From an uncultured Roseburia sp. (GTDB lineage: Bacteria > Bacillota_A > Clostridia > Lachnospirales > Lachnospiraceae): a DNA stretch of 64,000 nucleotides. Position numbers and translations under genes: made by a program. The stretch is taken from contig USRX01000005.1 in NCBI GenBank assembly GCA_900557275.1, positions 1 to 64,000 on the forward strand. The letters are read 5' to 3'. Numbering within the stretch: position 1 is the first letter of the stretch; every line of letters begins with the position of its first letter. Shown in pieces: positions 26,728 to 35,433 of this stretch. The notes beneath the pieces are model-generated. The model saw nothing but the letters and a program-made list of their open reading frames with translations, did not search any database and was not told the DNA's origin.

Positions 26728-27930
26728 ATGAAAGAATTTGAGATAAAATCCCATGAGGCAGGAATAAAGCTGGATAAATATCTGTCCCGAATACTTTCCG
26801 AAGCCCCAAAGAGCTTCCTCTATAAAATGCTTCGCAAAAAAAATATTGTTTTAAATGATAAAAAAGCGGACGGACGCGAAACACTTTGTAAGGGTGATAA
26901 TATTAAAATTTATTTTTCCGATGAAACCTTTGAAAAGTTTTCCGGGGGAAAGCTGTTATCTGGTTCAACTTATCCTGTTTCGGAGAATATCGGTTTCCCA
27001 AAAGATCCATCAGAAAATAGCTTTCAAAATGTTTCAGAAAAAGACAACAATAAAAAAATGAACGCTTCTTCAAGAATTGAAGAAACAGTTCAAGGTTTGA
27101 ATAAAAATAGAAGCCAGATTGCCAAAAACATCTCCAAAGAGAAAAGCAGAAAACAAGAGCCCGAAAAGAATGCTGTTTTGCCGGAGATTATTTATGAAGA
27201 TTCCGATATCTTGATTTTAAATAAACCTTCCGGTATGCTTTCTCAGAAAGCCGTCCCTTCGGACTATTCCGCAAATGATTTTGTTCTTGACTATCTGTTA
27301 AACAGTGGACAGCTGACAAAAGAAGACTTATATACCTTTAAACCGTCCATCTGCAACCGTCTGGACCGGAATACTTCCGGCATTCTCATTGCCGGGAAAT
27401 CCATGCACGGACTGCAGACGATGGGACAGCTGTTAAAAAGCAGAAACCTGCAGAAATATTATCTCTGTCTGGTGCAGGGAACAGTATCTGAAAAGCAGTA
27501 TATCCGTGGTTATCTGAAAAAAGATCATGCTTCCAATAAGGTAACCGTAAAAAAACAGCCCTTTGCACAGGCAGATCCAATCGAGACCAGTTATGAACCG
27601 ATACAGACGGTGGGAAATGTCACTTTATTAAAAGTACATCTGATCACAGGACGATCCCATCAGATCCGCGCCCATCTGGCTTCCATGGGGCATCCGATCC
27701 TCGGTGATTACAAATACGGAAATCGCAAGCAAAATGACCGATTAAAAAAAGAAACGGGAATTGCGGATCAGATGCTGCATGCCAGCGAACTGATTCTTCC
27801 GGACGGCCGGAAATTTGAAGCACCGGTACCGGAAAGTTTTCAGAAAGTACTGAAACTGTATAACCCAAAAGATTCATTGAAAAAAGATATCGAACGTACA
27901 TGTAATAGAAACGGAGTCATAGATTCATGA
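26728..27930 (+). CDS. RluA-family pseudouridine synthase with long linker
   Basis: A 400-residue protein. An S4 domain (about residues 12-60) starts KLDKYLSRILSEAPKSF. A charged, low-complexity linker spans about 75-145. The RluA catalytic domain has Asp213 in CNRLDRNTSGILIAG and the late GRSHQIRAHLASMGHPILGD block. Likely an rRNA or tRNA synthase of the RluC/RluD type; the target is not predictable. The linker is longer than usual. It overlaps the phosphatase gene by four bases. Confidence 0.88.
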   Translation: MKEFEIKSHEAGIKLDKYLSRILSEAPKSFLYKMLRKKNIVLNDKKADGRETLCKGDNIKIYFSDETFEKFSGGKLLSGSTYPVSENIGFPKDPSENSFQNVSEKDNNKKMNASSRIEETVQGLNKNRSQIAKNISKEKSRKQEPEKNAVLPEIIYEDSDILILNKPSGMLSQKAVPSDYSANDFVLDYLLNSGQLTKEDLYTFKPSICNRLDRNTSGILIAGKSMHGLQTMGQLLKSRNLQKYYLCLVQGTVSEKQYIRGYLKKDHASNKVTVKKQPFAQADPIETSYEPIQTVGNVTLLKVHLITGRSHQIRAHLASMGHPILGDYKYGNRKQNDRLKKETGIADQMLHASELILPDGRKFEAPVPESFQKVLKLYNPKDSLKKDIERTCNRNGVIDS

Positions 27931-28574
27931 ATATTTACTTTATGAGACACGGAGAAACCGTATGGAACCATATGGGAAAGATTCAGGGTTCCTCCGATAT
28001 TAAGCTGACCGAATATGGCAGGCAGCTGGCAAGAGATACCAGAGACGGATTTGTCAGAGATGGCATCCGGTTTCAGAAGATCTTCAGCAGTCCCTATCAG
28101 CGTGCGCTGGAAACTGCCCGTATCGTACAGGAGAAACAGGAGGCAGAGATTACGATTGATCCTTCCATCCGGGAAATGTGTTTTGGAAAATATGAGGGGC
28201 TGGAATTAAAAAGGATTAAAGATTCTGACCCGAATATCCAGGCCTGCTTTTCTGTCCCTTCCAAATATCAGGCTGACCCAACGGGCGAAAGTTTTGATGA
28301 TCTGTATGCAAGAACCAAACGCTTTCTGACGGAGCAGCTGCTGCCATTAGAATCGGATACATCTGTTCAGAATGTTCTGGTAGTATGCCATGGCGCTGTG
28401 ATTCGTGCATTTCTTACGCAGATCCGCCAAATGAAACTGGATGAGTTCTGGACGCTTCATCAGCCGAACTGCAGTGTCAATCTGGTCACACTGAAACATG
28501 GCATCTTTACCAGCGTAAAAGAAAATATCATCTATTATGAAGCTGAAGAGATGCTGCACCGGGGGATCTTATAA
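27927..28574 (+). CDS. Histidine phosphatase family protein (phosphoglycerate mutase-like)
   Basis: A 215-residue enzyme of the histidine phosphatase superfamily. The phospho-His motif is FMRHGETVWN at the start, GKIQGSSDIKLTEYG follows, and the second catalytic His is in VVCHGAVIRAFL. Such enzymes are mutases or broad phosphatases; the short form suggests a phosphatase (CobC/PhoE-like). It overlaps the upstream synthase by four bases and recU by one. Confidence 0.88.
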   Translation: MNIYFMRHGETVWNHMGKIQGSSDIKLTEYGRQLARDTRDGFVRDGIRFQKIFSSPYQRALETARIVQEKQEAEITIDPSIREMCFGKYEGLELKRIKDSDPNIQACFSVPSKYQADPTGESFDDLYARTKRFLTEQLLPLESDTSVQNVLVVCHGAVIRAFLTQIRQMKLDEFWTLHQPNCSVNLVTLKHGIFTSVKENIIYYEAEEMLHRGIL

Positions 28575-29110
28575 TGGCGACCTGGAATTCAAGAGGACTG
28601 CGTGGCTCCACACTAGAAGAGCTGATCAACCGAACCATTGAACTGTATCTGGAACACGGTCTGGCACTGATCCAGAAAATCCCCACACCCATAACCCCCA
28701 TTAATATAGATAAAGACCATCGCCATATCACGCTGGCTTACTTTGATCAGAAAAGTACTGTAGATTATATTGGAGCAGTGCAGGGAATCCCAGTCTGTTT
28801 TGATGCCAAAGAGTGTGCCACGGATACCTTTCCGCTGCAAAATATTCACCCCCATCAGATCCGCTTTATGCAAAATTTTGAAAAACAAAATGGCATTTCT
28901 TTCCTGCTGATTTATTTCACACACCGGGAAGAATATTATTATCTGACCTACAGACAGATCATGTCCTTTTGGGAACGCATGCAAAATGGCGGTCGCAAAA
29001 GTTTTCGTTATGATGAACTGAATCCCCGGTTTTTCTTTTCACGAAAAGGAAATCTGTTGGTTCCGTTTTTGGATCCATTGCAGCTGGATCTGAGTATACG
29101 AGATTCTTAA
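28574..29110 (+). CDS. recU: Holliday junction resolvase RecU
   Basis: A 178-residue Firmicute resolvase that cuts Holliday junctions during recombination repair. The N-terminal SRGLRGSTLEELINRT, the active-site segment VDYIGAVQGIPVCFDAKE (Asp, Glu/Asp-x-Lys nuclease residues), and PHQIRFMQNFEKQNGISF are all characteristic. Usually recU pairs with a penicillin-binding protein gene; here it ends a mixed operon of RNA-modification and phosphatase genes. Confidence 0.93.
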   Translation: MATWNSRGLRGSTLEELINRTIELYLEHGLALIQKIPTPITPINIDKDHRHITLAYFDQKSTVDYIGAVQGIPVCFDAKECATDTFPLQNIHPHQIRFMQNFEKQNGISFLLIYFTHREEYYYLTYRQIMSFWERMQNGGRKSFRYDELNPRFFFSRKGNLLVPFLDPLQLDLSIRDS

Positions 29111-29198
29111 AAAGTATTAAATGATATCGTCTATTCACAAATAAAGGATTTTATAAGCAAATATAATGACTGTAATATAAAAAATATACATTTATAAT

Positions 29199-29285
29199 CT
29201 TCTTTTGCATATTCTTTGCATAGTTACAGCTCCTGTAGCAGAAGTAAAATCATAGCAAGCCTATTATAATTATATGCAAAAGAAG
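29199..29285. repeat. Perfect 14-bp inverted repeat upstream of the his promoter
   Basis: CTTCTTTTGCATAT (29199-29212) and ATATGCAAAAGAAG (29272-29285) are exact complements 59 bases apart. The second arm ends seven bases before the -35 box of the his promoter. It could be a paired operator. No T-box features (specifier loop, AGGGTGG) are seen. Confidence 0.6.
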
Positions 29286-29291
29286 TACATC

Positions 29292-29320
29292 TTGACTTTT
29301 CCATATAAATGCAATATAAT
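29292..29320 (+). promoter_or_regulatory. Sigma-A promoter of the his operon
   Basis: TTGACT (29292-29297), 17 bases, TATAAT (29315-29320), giving a leader of about 65 bases before hisZ. Confidence 0.8.
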
Positions 29321-29393
29321 AAGCAGGATTTAACGTATTAGCACAGTAGCACACTAAAGTGAATGAAGAACGAACAATTACAGGAGGAACGGT

Positions 29394-30581
29394 TTGAAAC
29401 AGGAATTATTACATACCCCAGAGGGTGTACGGGATATTTACAACGAAGAATGCGAGCGAAAGATTTCCCTCGAGACAAACATCATGTCTTTGATGAAGGA
29501 GTATGGCTATCACCCGATTCAGACTCCGACCTTTGAATTTTTTGATATATTTGCAAAAGAGATCGGTTCCACGCCATCCAAAAATCTGTATAAATTTTTT
29601 GACCGGGAAGGAAATACACTGGTACTGCGACCGGATATCACACCGTCCATCGCACGGTGCGCATCCAAATATTACATGGATGAAAATGTTCCGCTGCGGT
29701 TCTGTTATCGCGGAAATACATTCATCAACAATTCCAGCTATCAGGGACGACTGAAAGAATGTACCCAGTCCGGTGCCGAGCTCATCGGTGACAGTTCCGT
29801 AGATGCCGATGCAGAGATCCTTTCTCTTGCCATCCAGCTTCTGGAAAATGCAGGACTGAAAGAGTTTCAGATCCGAGTAGGACATGTTGATTTCCTCGCA
29901 GGACTCTTTGAAGCAGCCGGATTTGATGAAGAGACTGAGACCAGCATCAAAGAACTGATTGTAAACAAAAACTTTTATGGTGTGGAAGAGATCATCAGTA
30001 AAATGGATCTTGACCCGGATCTGCAGGAGCTTTTCGGCATGCTCAGCGAGTGCGTGATCACAATGGAGCTTTTAGATACGGCAAAAGAAAAAGCTGCAAA
30101 TTATCCAAAGATCCGTGCATCCATCGAACGATTACAGGAACTGGATGAGTTGTTAAAATTATATCGTGCAGACCGCTATGTGTCTTATGAACTGGATATG
30201 ATGTCCGAGCTGGCTTACTATACAGGCATTATTTTTGCAGGGTATACATTCGGAACCGGTGAAGCAATCGTAAAAGGCGGTCGCTACGATACACTGCTGA
30301 CTTATTTTGGGAAACATGCGCCGGCAACTGGTTTTGCCCTCGTGGTAGATCAGCTCATGATGGCGCTTTCCCGCCAGAACATTTCTATTCCGGTAGAAGA
30401 ACAGACCGTGTGGATCGTATACAATGCCCAGAACCGTGCCAATGCTATTAAGATCGCGCAGAAGATGCGAAAATCCGGTGAACATATTGAGATGATGCGT
30501 ATTGAAGCAGATACCAGCCGGGACGATATGGAAGCAGCGGCAGCCCGTTTCCACATCAAAGATGTTATTTACTGTATTTAA
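29394..30581 (+). CDS. hisZ: ATP phosphoribosyltransferase regulatory subunit HisZ
   Basis: A 395-residue HisRS paralogue that activates short HisG and carries histidine feedback. The class II synthetase fold is visible: [35 protein letters not shown], and [25 protein letters not shown]. No true anticodon-binding domain is evident. Start is TTG 29394, well supported by AGGAGGAA. First gene of the his operon, directly before hisG. Confidence 0.94.
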   Translation: MKQELLHTPEGVRDIYNEECERKISLETNIMSLMKEYGYHPIQTPTFEFFDIFAKEIGSTPSKNLYKFFDREGNTLVLRPDITPSIARCASKYYMDENVPLRFCYRGNTFINNSSYQGRLKECTQSGAELIGDSSVDADAEILSLAIQLLENAGLKEFQIRVGHVDFLAGLFEAAGFDEETETSIKELIVNKNFYGVEEIISKMDLDPDLQELFGMLSECVITMELLDTAKEKAANYPKIRASIERLQELDELLKLYRADRYVSYELDMMSELAYYTGIIFAGYTFGTGEAIVKGGRYDTLLTYFGKHAPATGFALVVDQLMMALSRQNISIPVEEQTVWIVYNAQNRANAIKIAQKMRKSGEHIEMMRIEADTSRDDMEAAAARFHIKDVIYCI

Positions 30582-30597
30582 GAAGGAGTTAGCACCT

Positions 30598-31242
30598 ATG
30601 AGATATTTAACATTTGCACTTGGAAAAGGCCGTCTTGCAAATAAGACACTGGAAATGTTTGAAAAGATCGGCATTACCTGTGAAGAGATGAAAGATAAAG
30701 ATACGAGAAAACTAATCTTCGTCAATGAGGAACTGAAACTGCGGTTCTTCCTGGCAAAAGGACCGGATGTTCCTACTTATGTAGAATACGGTGCCGCCGA
30801 TATCGGTATCGTAGGAAAAGATACAATCCTGGAAGAAGGCCGGAATATTTATGAAGTTCTGGATCTCGGATTTGGGAAATGCAGAATGTGCGTCTGCGGA
30901 CCGGAATCTGCCAAAGACCTGCTCCATCATCACGAGCTGATCCGTGTAGCCACAAAATATCCGCGAATCGCAAAGGATTATTTTTACAATCAGAAACATC
31001 AGACCGTTGAGATCATCAAATTAAACGGTTCTATCGAACTGGCACCGATCGTAGGACTTTCTGAAGTCATCGTAGATATCGTGGAGACCGGTTCCACACT
31101 GCGCGAGAATGGGCTGACTGTATTGGAAGAAGTATGCCCGCTTTCTGCCCGCATGGTAGTCAACCAGGTAAGTATGAAAATGGAACAGGAGCGTATCCTG
31201 AAGCTAATCTCAGACTTACGCGGTGTATTAAAAGAAAATTAA
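30598..31242 (+). CDS. hisG: ATP phosphoribosyltransferase catalytic subunit (short form)
   Basis: A 214-residue HisG that makes phosphoribosyl-ATP, the first step of histidine synthesis. The 214-residue length lacks the C-terminal regulatory domain of long HisG, which fits the adjacent hisZ. Blocks: [34 protein letters not shown], and [18 protein letters not shown] 30598 follows AAGGAG; longer in-frame starts lie inside hisZ and are rejected. Confidence 0.95.
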   Translation: MRYLTFALGKGRLANKTLEMFEKIGITCEEMKDKDTRKLIFVNEELKLRFFLAKGPDVPTYVEYGAADIGIVGKDTILEEGRNIYEVLDLGFGKCRMCVCGPESAKDLLHHHELIRVATKYPRIAKDYFYNQKHQTVEIIKLNGSIELAPIVGLSEVIVDIVETGSTLRENGLTVLEEVCPLSARMVVNQVSMKMEQERILKLISDLRGVLKEN

Positions 31243-31343
31243 AGCGGTTTCCTGTGATGATGCTGTTCCTCACATCAAGATATGGGACAAAAACGAAACA
31301 TGGAAACAATATTTATAAGAGAAAGTCAAAGGAGATTCGCAAT

Positions 31344-32639
31344 ATGCGTACATTAGAACTTACCAAAGATACGATTCAGAATATATTAACAGACCTCTTA
31401 AAAAGAAGCCCGAACAACTACACCGAATTTGAAGGCCGTGTCAATGACATCATCGAAAATGTCCGTGCCAACGGAGATGATGCTGTGTTTGATTATACAA
31501 AACGTTTTGACGGTGCAGACATTACTGCTGAAACGATTCAGGTAACAGAAGAAGAGATCGCAGAAGCTTATGCTCAGGTAGACGATGAACTTCTGGCAAT
31601 CGTCCGCAAAGCAAAAGAAAACATCCGCGTATATCACGAGAAACAGAAACAGTACAGCTGGTTTGACAGCACGACAAACGGAACGATCCTCGGACAGAAA
31701 GTAACACCGATCGCAAGAGCTGGTGTCTACGTTCCGGGTGGAAAAGCTGTATACCCTTCTTCCGTACTCATGAACATCATGCCGGCAAAGGTTGCAGGTG
31801 TAGAAGAGATCATTATGACAACGCCATGTGATAAGAACGGAAAAGTAAATCCGACCACACTGGTCGCAGCAAAAGAAGCCGGTGTCGATAAAGTATTTAA
31901 AGTTGGCGGCGCACAGGCCATCGCTGCCATGGCTTTCGGTACTGCATCCATTCCGAAAGTAGATAAGATCGTAGGACCTGGAAACATTTATGTCGCTCTG
32001 GCAAAAAAAGCGGTCTTCGGCTATGTCAGCATTGATTCTATCGCAGGTCCAAGCGAGATTCTCGTACTGGCAGATGAAACTGCAAATCCGAGATATGTGG
32101 CAGCAGACCTCCTTTCTCAGGCCGAGCATGATGAGCTGGCTTCTGCAATCCTGATCACTACCAGCAAAGAACTGGCAGAAAAAGTATCTGCAGAAGTAGA
32201 TAAATTTACTGCAGAGCTTTCCAGAAAAGAGATTATTACAAAATCACTTGAAAATTATGGATATATCCTGATCGCTCCGGATATGGCTACAGCTATCGAT
32301 ACCGCAAATGAGATCGCATCTGAACATCTGGAGATCGTTACTGCAAATCCCTTTGACGTCATGACCCGCATCAAAAATGCAGGTGCCATCTTCCTCGGAG
32401 AATACAGCAGCGAACCGCTGGGCGATTACTTCGCAGGACCAAACCACGTATTACCAACCAACGGAACTGCAAAATTCTTCTCCCCGCTGAGTGTCGATGA
32501 CTTTATTAAAAAATCCAGCATTATCTCTTATTCCAGAGAAGCGCTGGAGGCAGTACACAAAGACATTATCCAGTTTGCAGAAAGCGAGCAGCTCACTGCC
32601 CATGCAAACTCGATCCGCGTAAGATTTGAAGATAAATAA
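31344..32639 (+). CDS. hisD: Histidinol dehydrogenase
   Basis: A 431-residue zinc enzyme performing the last two oxidations to histidine. GVYVPGGKAVYPSSVLMN, VGGAQAIAAMAFGT, GPGNIYVALAKK, GPSEILVLADE, QAEHDELASAIL, and GPNHVLPTNG carry the family's NAD and Zn residues. ATG 31344 has an AAAGGAG site; an upstream in-frame start inside hisG is rejected. Confidence 0.96.
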   Translation: MRTLELTKDTIQNILTDLLKRSPNNYTEFEGRVNDIIENVRANGDDAVFDYTKRFDGADITAETIQVTEEEIAEAYAQVDDELLAIVRKAKENIRVYHEKQKQYSWFDSTTNGTILGQKVTPIARAGVYVPGGKAVYPSSVLMNIMPAKVAGVEEIIMTTPCDKNGKVNPTTLVAAKEAGVDKVFKVGGAQAIAAMAFGTASIPKVDKIVGPGNIYVALAKKAVFGYVSIDSIAGPSEILVLADETANPRYVAADLLSQAEHDELASAILITTSKELAEKVSAEVDKFTAELSRKEIITKSLENYGYILIAPDMATAIDTANEIASEHLEIVTANPFDVMTRIKNAGAIFLGEYSSEPLGDYFAGPNHVLPTNGTAKFFSPLSVDDFIKKSSIISYSREALEAVHKDIIQFAESEQLTAHANSIRVRFEDK

Positions 32640-32657
32640 TAAGCAGGAGGCATATTT

Positions 32658-33251
32658 ATGGAAACACCTCGTATTGCAACGATTTCACGAAAAACAAAAG
32701 AAACGGATATTTCCATTACCCTGACCTTAGATGGTTCTGGTAAGACAGATATCTCCACCGGTATCGGATTTTTCGACCATATGCTGGATGGGTTTTCACG
32801 TCACGGATTCTTTGATCTGACTGCAGAGGCAGACGGTGATCTGGATGTAGACTGTCATCATACCATCGAAGATGCAGGCATCGTACTTGGCACCGCCATC
32901 AAAGAAGCAATCGGAGACAAAGCCGGCATCCGCCGCTATGGCAGCATGATCCTTCCCATGGATGAGACACTGGTCTTATGTGCCATTGATCTGTCCGGCA
33001 GACCGTATTTCTCCTTCGACGGTGCATTCAGCTGTGAGCGGGTAGGAGATATGGATACTGAAATGGTAAGAGAATTTTTCTACGCCATTTCCTACAGCGC
33101 AGGAATGAACCTGCATATGAAAGTTCTGGACGGAGTAAATAATCATCACATCATCGAAGCACTGTTCAAAGCTTTCGGAAAAGCACTGGATCAGGCGACC
33201 TCCATTGATCCGCGCATTCATGGAATATTATCAACGAAAGGAAGTCTGTAA
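32658..33251 (+). CDS. hisB: Imidazoleglycerol-phosphate dehydratase
   Basis: A 197-residue monofunctional HisB. The metal-binding His clusters are [14 protein letters not shown] and [12 protein letters not shown], and [17 protein letters not shown] follows. No N-terminal phosphatase domain, so histidinol phosphatase must be elsewhere. It follows hisD by 18 bases and overlaps nothing if hisIE starts at ATG 33259. Confidence 0.96.
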   Translation: METPRIATISRKTKETDISITLTLDGSGKTDISTGIGFFDHMLDGFSRHGFFDLTAEADGDLDVDCHHTIEDAGIVLGTAIKEAIGDKAGIRRYGSMILPMDETLVLCAIDLSGRPYFSFDGAFSCERVGDMDTEMVREFFYAISYSAGMNLHMKVLDGVNNHHIIEALFKAFGKALDQATSIDPRIHGILSTKGSL

Positions 33252-33258
33252 CCGTTTT

Positions 33259-34542
33259 ATGAGACAGAAAAGTTTAATCGCAACCATATATTTAAAGCAT
33301 GGCAAAGCCGTAACAAATGCAGAGGATCTTTCTCCTGTTGGAAATTTATTTGATCTCGTACGAGGATATAACGATAATGGGATTGACAAGATTTACGTAT
33401 TTGATCTTTCTAAAGATGAGGAGGAACATGAAATCAACCTTCATACTTTAAAAGAAATCAATCATATGTCCGAACTGCCTGTCTATGCCGGTGGAAATAT
33501 CAACCGTATGGAAGATATCAAAAAAGTCCTTTACACAGGCTGTAAAAAAGTAATCCTGAACGGTTTAAAACCGGTCAGCTCTGAACTGACCAGAGAAGGC
33601 GCCATGCGTTTTGGTAAAGAAAAGATCACGTTATCTCTGTTTAACGTAGATATTTTATTCAAAGAAAAAGAGATCATTGAAGAAAATGTCAGTGAGATCA
33701 TTCTCCTGAACGAAAAGCTGGTGGGCACCATTGAAAATGTAACAGAAATTCCATATACACCGGTGGTAAACAATGCTTCTTTTACAGAAATGCTGGATGT
33801 TCTGACAAAGGACGAGACCATCAACGGTCTTGCCGGAAATATGCTCAGCGATCCGACTGTAAACATCCTTGCCTTAAAGGACGAACTGGAAGCACAGGGA
33901 ATCCCGACCGGTCATTTCGGTTCTACCTTACAGTGGTCAGAGTTTAAATTGAACTCCGATGGTATGATCCCCGTTATCGTACAGGATCATAAGACCAACG
34001 ATGTGCTGATGCTCGCTTACATGAACGAAGAGGCATTTCAGAAAACGCTGTCTCTTGGGAAAATGACGTACTGGAGCCGCAGCCGTAATGAACTCTGGAC
34101 GAAGGGACTGACTTCCGGACATGTGCAGTATGTCAAATCTTTATCCATTGACTGCGATAAAGATACGATCCTTGCCAAAGTATCTCAGGTAGGTGCCGCC
34201 TGCCATACCGGCAACCGGACCTGTTTTTTTACAAATCTTACATCAGACGAATATCAGGAAAAAAATATCCTGAAAGTGTTTGAAAAAGAATATGATATTA
34301 TCCACAACCGAAAAGTAAATCCAAAGGAAGGTTCCTATACCAATTACCTGTTTGACAAAGGGCTGGATAAGATCTTGAAAAAAATCGGTGAAGAAGCAAC
34401 TGAAATCGTGATCGCGTCTAAAAACCCGGTACAGGAAGAGATCAAATATGAGATTGCTGATTTCCTCTACCATTTGATGGTTCTTATGGTAGAAAAGGGC
34501 ATCCGCTGGGAAGATGTCATGGATGAACTGGCAAGACGGTAA
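33259..34542 (+). CDS. hisIE: HisA/HisF-like domain fused to HisI-HisE
   Basis: A 427-residue three-part protein. Residues 1 to about 210 form a (beta/alpha)8 barrel-like domain of HisA/HisF type ([29 protein letters not shown]) in which the family's catalytic first-strand Asp is replaced ([12 protein letters not shown]). Next comes phosphoribosyl-AMP cyclohydrolase HisI ([40 protein letters not shown]). Last is phosphoribosyl-ATP pyrophosphatase HisE ([31 protein letters not shown]). The HisI-HisE parts are surely active; the barrel looks degenerate and may be structural. hisA, hisF, hisH and hisC are not in this window. Start ATG 33259 avoids overlap with hisB, though its ribosome site is weak. 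Confidence 0.9.
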   Translation: MRQKSLIATIYLKHGKAVTNAEDLSPVGNLFDLVRGYNDNGIDKIYVFDLSKDEEEHEINLHTLKEINHMSELPVYAGGNINRMEDIKKVLYTGCKKVILNGLKPVSSELTREGAMRFGKEKITLSLFNVDILFKEKEIIEENVSEIILLNEKLVGTIENVTEIPYTPVVNNASFTEMLDVLTKDETINGLAGNMLSDPTVNILALKDELEAQGIPTGHFGSTLQWSEFKLNSDGMIPVIVQDHKTNDVLMLAYMNEEAFQKTLSLGKMTYWSRSRNELWTKGLTSGHVQYVKSLSIDCDKDTILAKVSQVGAACHTGNRTCFFTNLTSDEYQEKNILKVFEKEYDIIHNRKVNPKEGSYTNYLFDKGLDKILKKIGEEATEIVIASKNPVQEEIKYEIADFLYHLMVLMVEKGIRWEDVMDELARR

Positions 34543-34579
34543 TAATAGTAAAAAACAAAACAGAATCTAGTATTTTTAC

Positions 34580-34612
34580 AGACTGCTGATTTTTCAATCA
34601 GCAGTCTTTTTT
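34580..34612 (+). terminator. his operon terminator
   Basis: Perfect 11-bp stem AGACTGCTGAT/ATCAGCAGTCT (34580-34590, 34597-34607), six-base loop, then TTTTTT. Confidence 0.92.
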
Positions 34613-34727
34613 CGTATTTTATGTGAGTGCGATTCATTTTCTGTCATAAAGGCCTAATATTCTGCGTAAGTATTTACAGATTTGTAATATTTGCGAAAAA
34701 TCTGTATGTCATGTGGGAGGTATTATT

Positions 34728-35072
34728 ATGGCACAGGAACCAATGAACCGGCAGGAATATATCCGACAGGTTCGCGCTCAATTTCATGCTTCAGAAAAAG
34801 AACAAGTACAAACAGAATCAGTAAAAAAGCAATGGCACAAACAGGACGAATCAGAGCAGGCAGCTTCTTCCAATCCCCATCCAACTTTCTGGAAAGCCAG
34901 ACTTTTTGTGGCGTTTTTATTATTCCTGGGATTTGTGGCACTCCGACAAACGAATACACAATGGCATTTTCTGTCGAAAGATTCCATTGTCCAGCGGATC
35001 AAAAGTGATGATCAGTGGAAGCAGCTGACCAGTCAGTTAAAAAAACTGGATATTGTATCTCTTGAAAAGTAA
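34728..35072 (+). CDS. Small single-pass membrane protein of unknown function
   Basis: A 114-residue protein starting at ATG 34728 after GGGAGG. Residues 1 to about 60 are polar and Gln/Glu/Lys-rich. One transmembrane helix (ARLFVAFLLFLGFVAL, about 64-80) follows, then a short polar outside or inside tail. I do not recognise a family. It stands alone between the his terminator and the regulator-aminotransferase gene. Confidence 0.65.
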   Translation: MAQEPMNRQEYIRQVRAQFHASEKEQVQTESVKKQWHKQDESEQAASSNPHPTFWKARLFVAFLLFLGFVALRQTNTQWHFLSKDSIVQRIKSDDQWKQLTSQLKKLDIVSLEK

Positions 35073-35433
35073 AACATCACAACAAACCTGCGATTTTCCA
35101 GTATGTTCAATATATTTTAAAAGGTATCACGATATTTATTATGAAAAAGTTCATTTTGTATAAATATATAAAGCTATTTATTTAAGAAATATCTCTTCAT
35201 AAAAGTATACTATGCACTGATTGGTATACTAAAAAAGTTCATTTTGCATAGTGCTGATATCTGGCATCCTAATTTCCTTTCAAGTTTATTTTTTTATATG
35301 TAGTTCAATTTCTAATAATTTTACGCCGGGAGTTTATTTTATGCTTGAACTTTTCTAATCGCTGTGTTATCATAGATTCCAGAAATTGAACTTTTGAACA
35401 GCACTTTCAATTTGTTCTGAAAGGAGCACTTTT
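35073..35433 (+). promoter_or_regulatory. Repeat-rich control region of the XRE-aminotransferase gene
   Basis: A 361-base AT-rich gap. AAAAAGTTCATTTTG occurs twice (near 35146 and 35234). A 12-bp inverted pair AGTTCAATTTCT (35302-35313) and AGAAATTGAACT (35381-35392) brackets the promoter at 35345-35373. TTGAACT/AGTTCAA cores recur. These look like operator sites for the HTH protein encoded next. No gene seen. Confidence 0.55.
35345..35373 (+). promoter_or_regulatory. Promoter of the XRE-aminotransferase gene
   Basis: TTGAAC (35345-35350), 17 bases, TATCAT (35368-35373), with the two 12-bp palindromic arms on either side. Confidence 0.6.

Noticed and set aside
29111..29393. Histidine T-box riboswitch before hisZ
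   Set aside because: The promoter lies only about 65 bases before hisZ and no T-box sequence (AGGGTGG-type antiterminator bulge) is visible.
33205..33258. Earlier start for the HisIE fusion inside hisB
   Set aside because: It would overlap hisB by 47 bases and adds residues unlike the barrel start; ATG 33259 is better.
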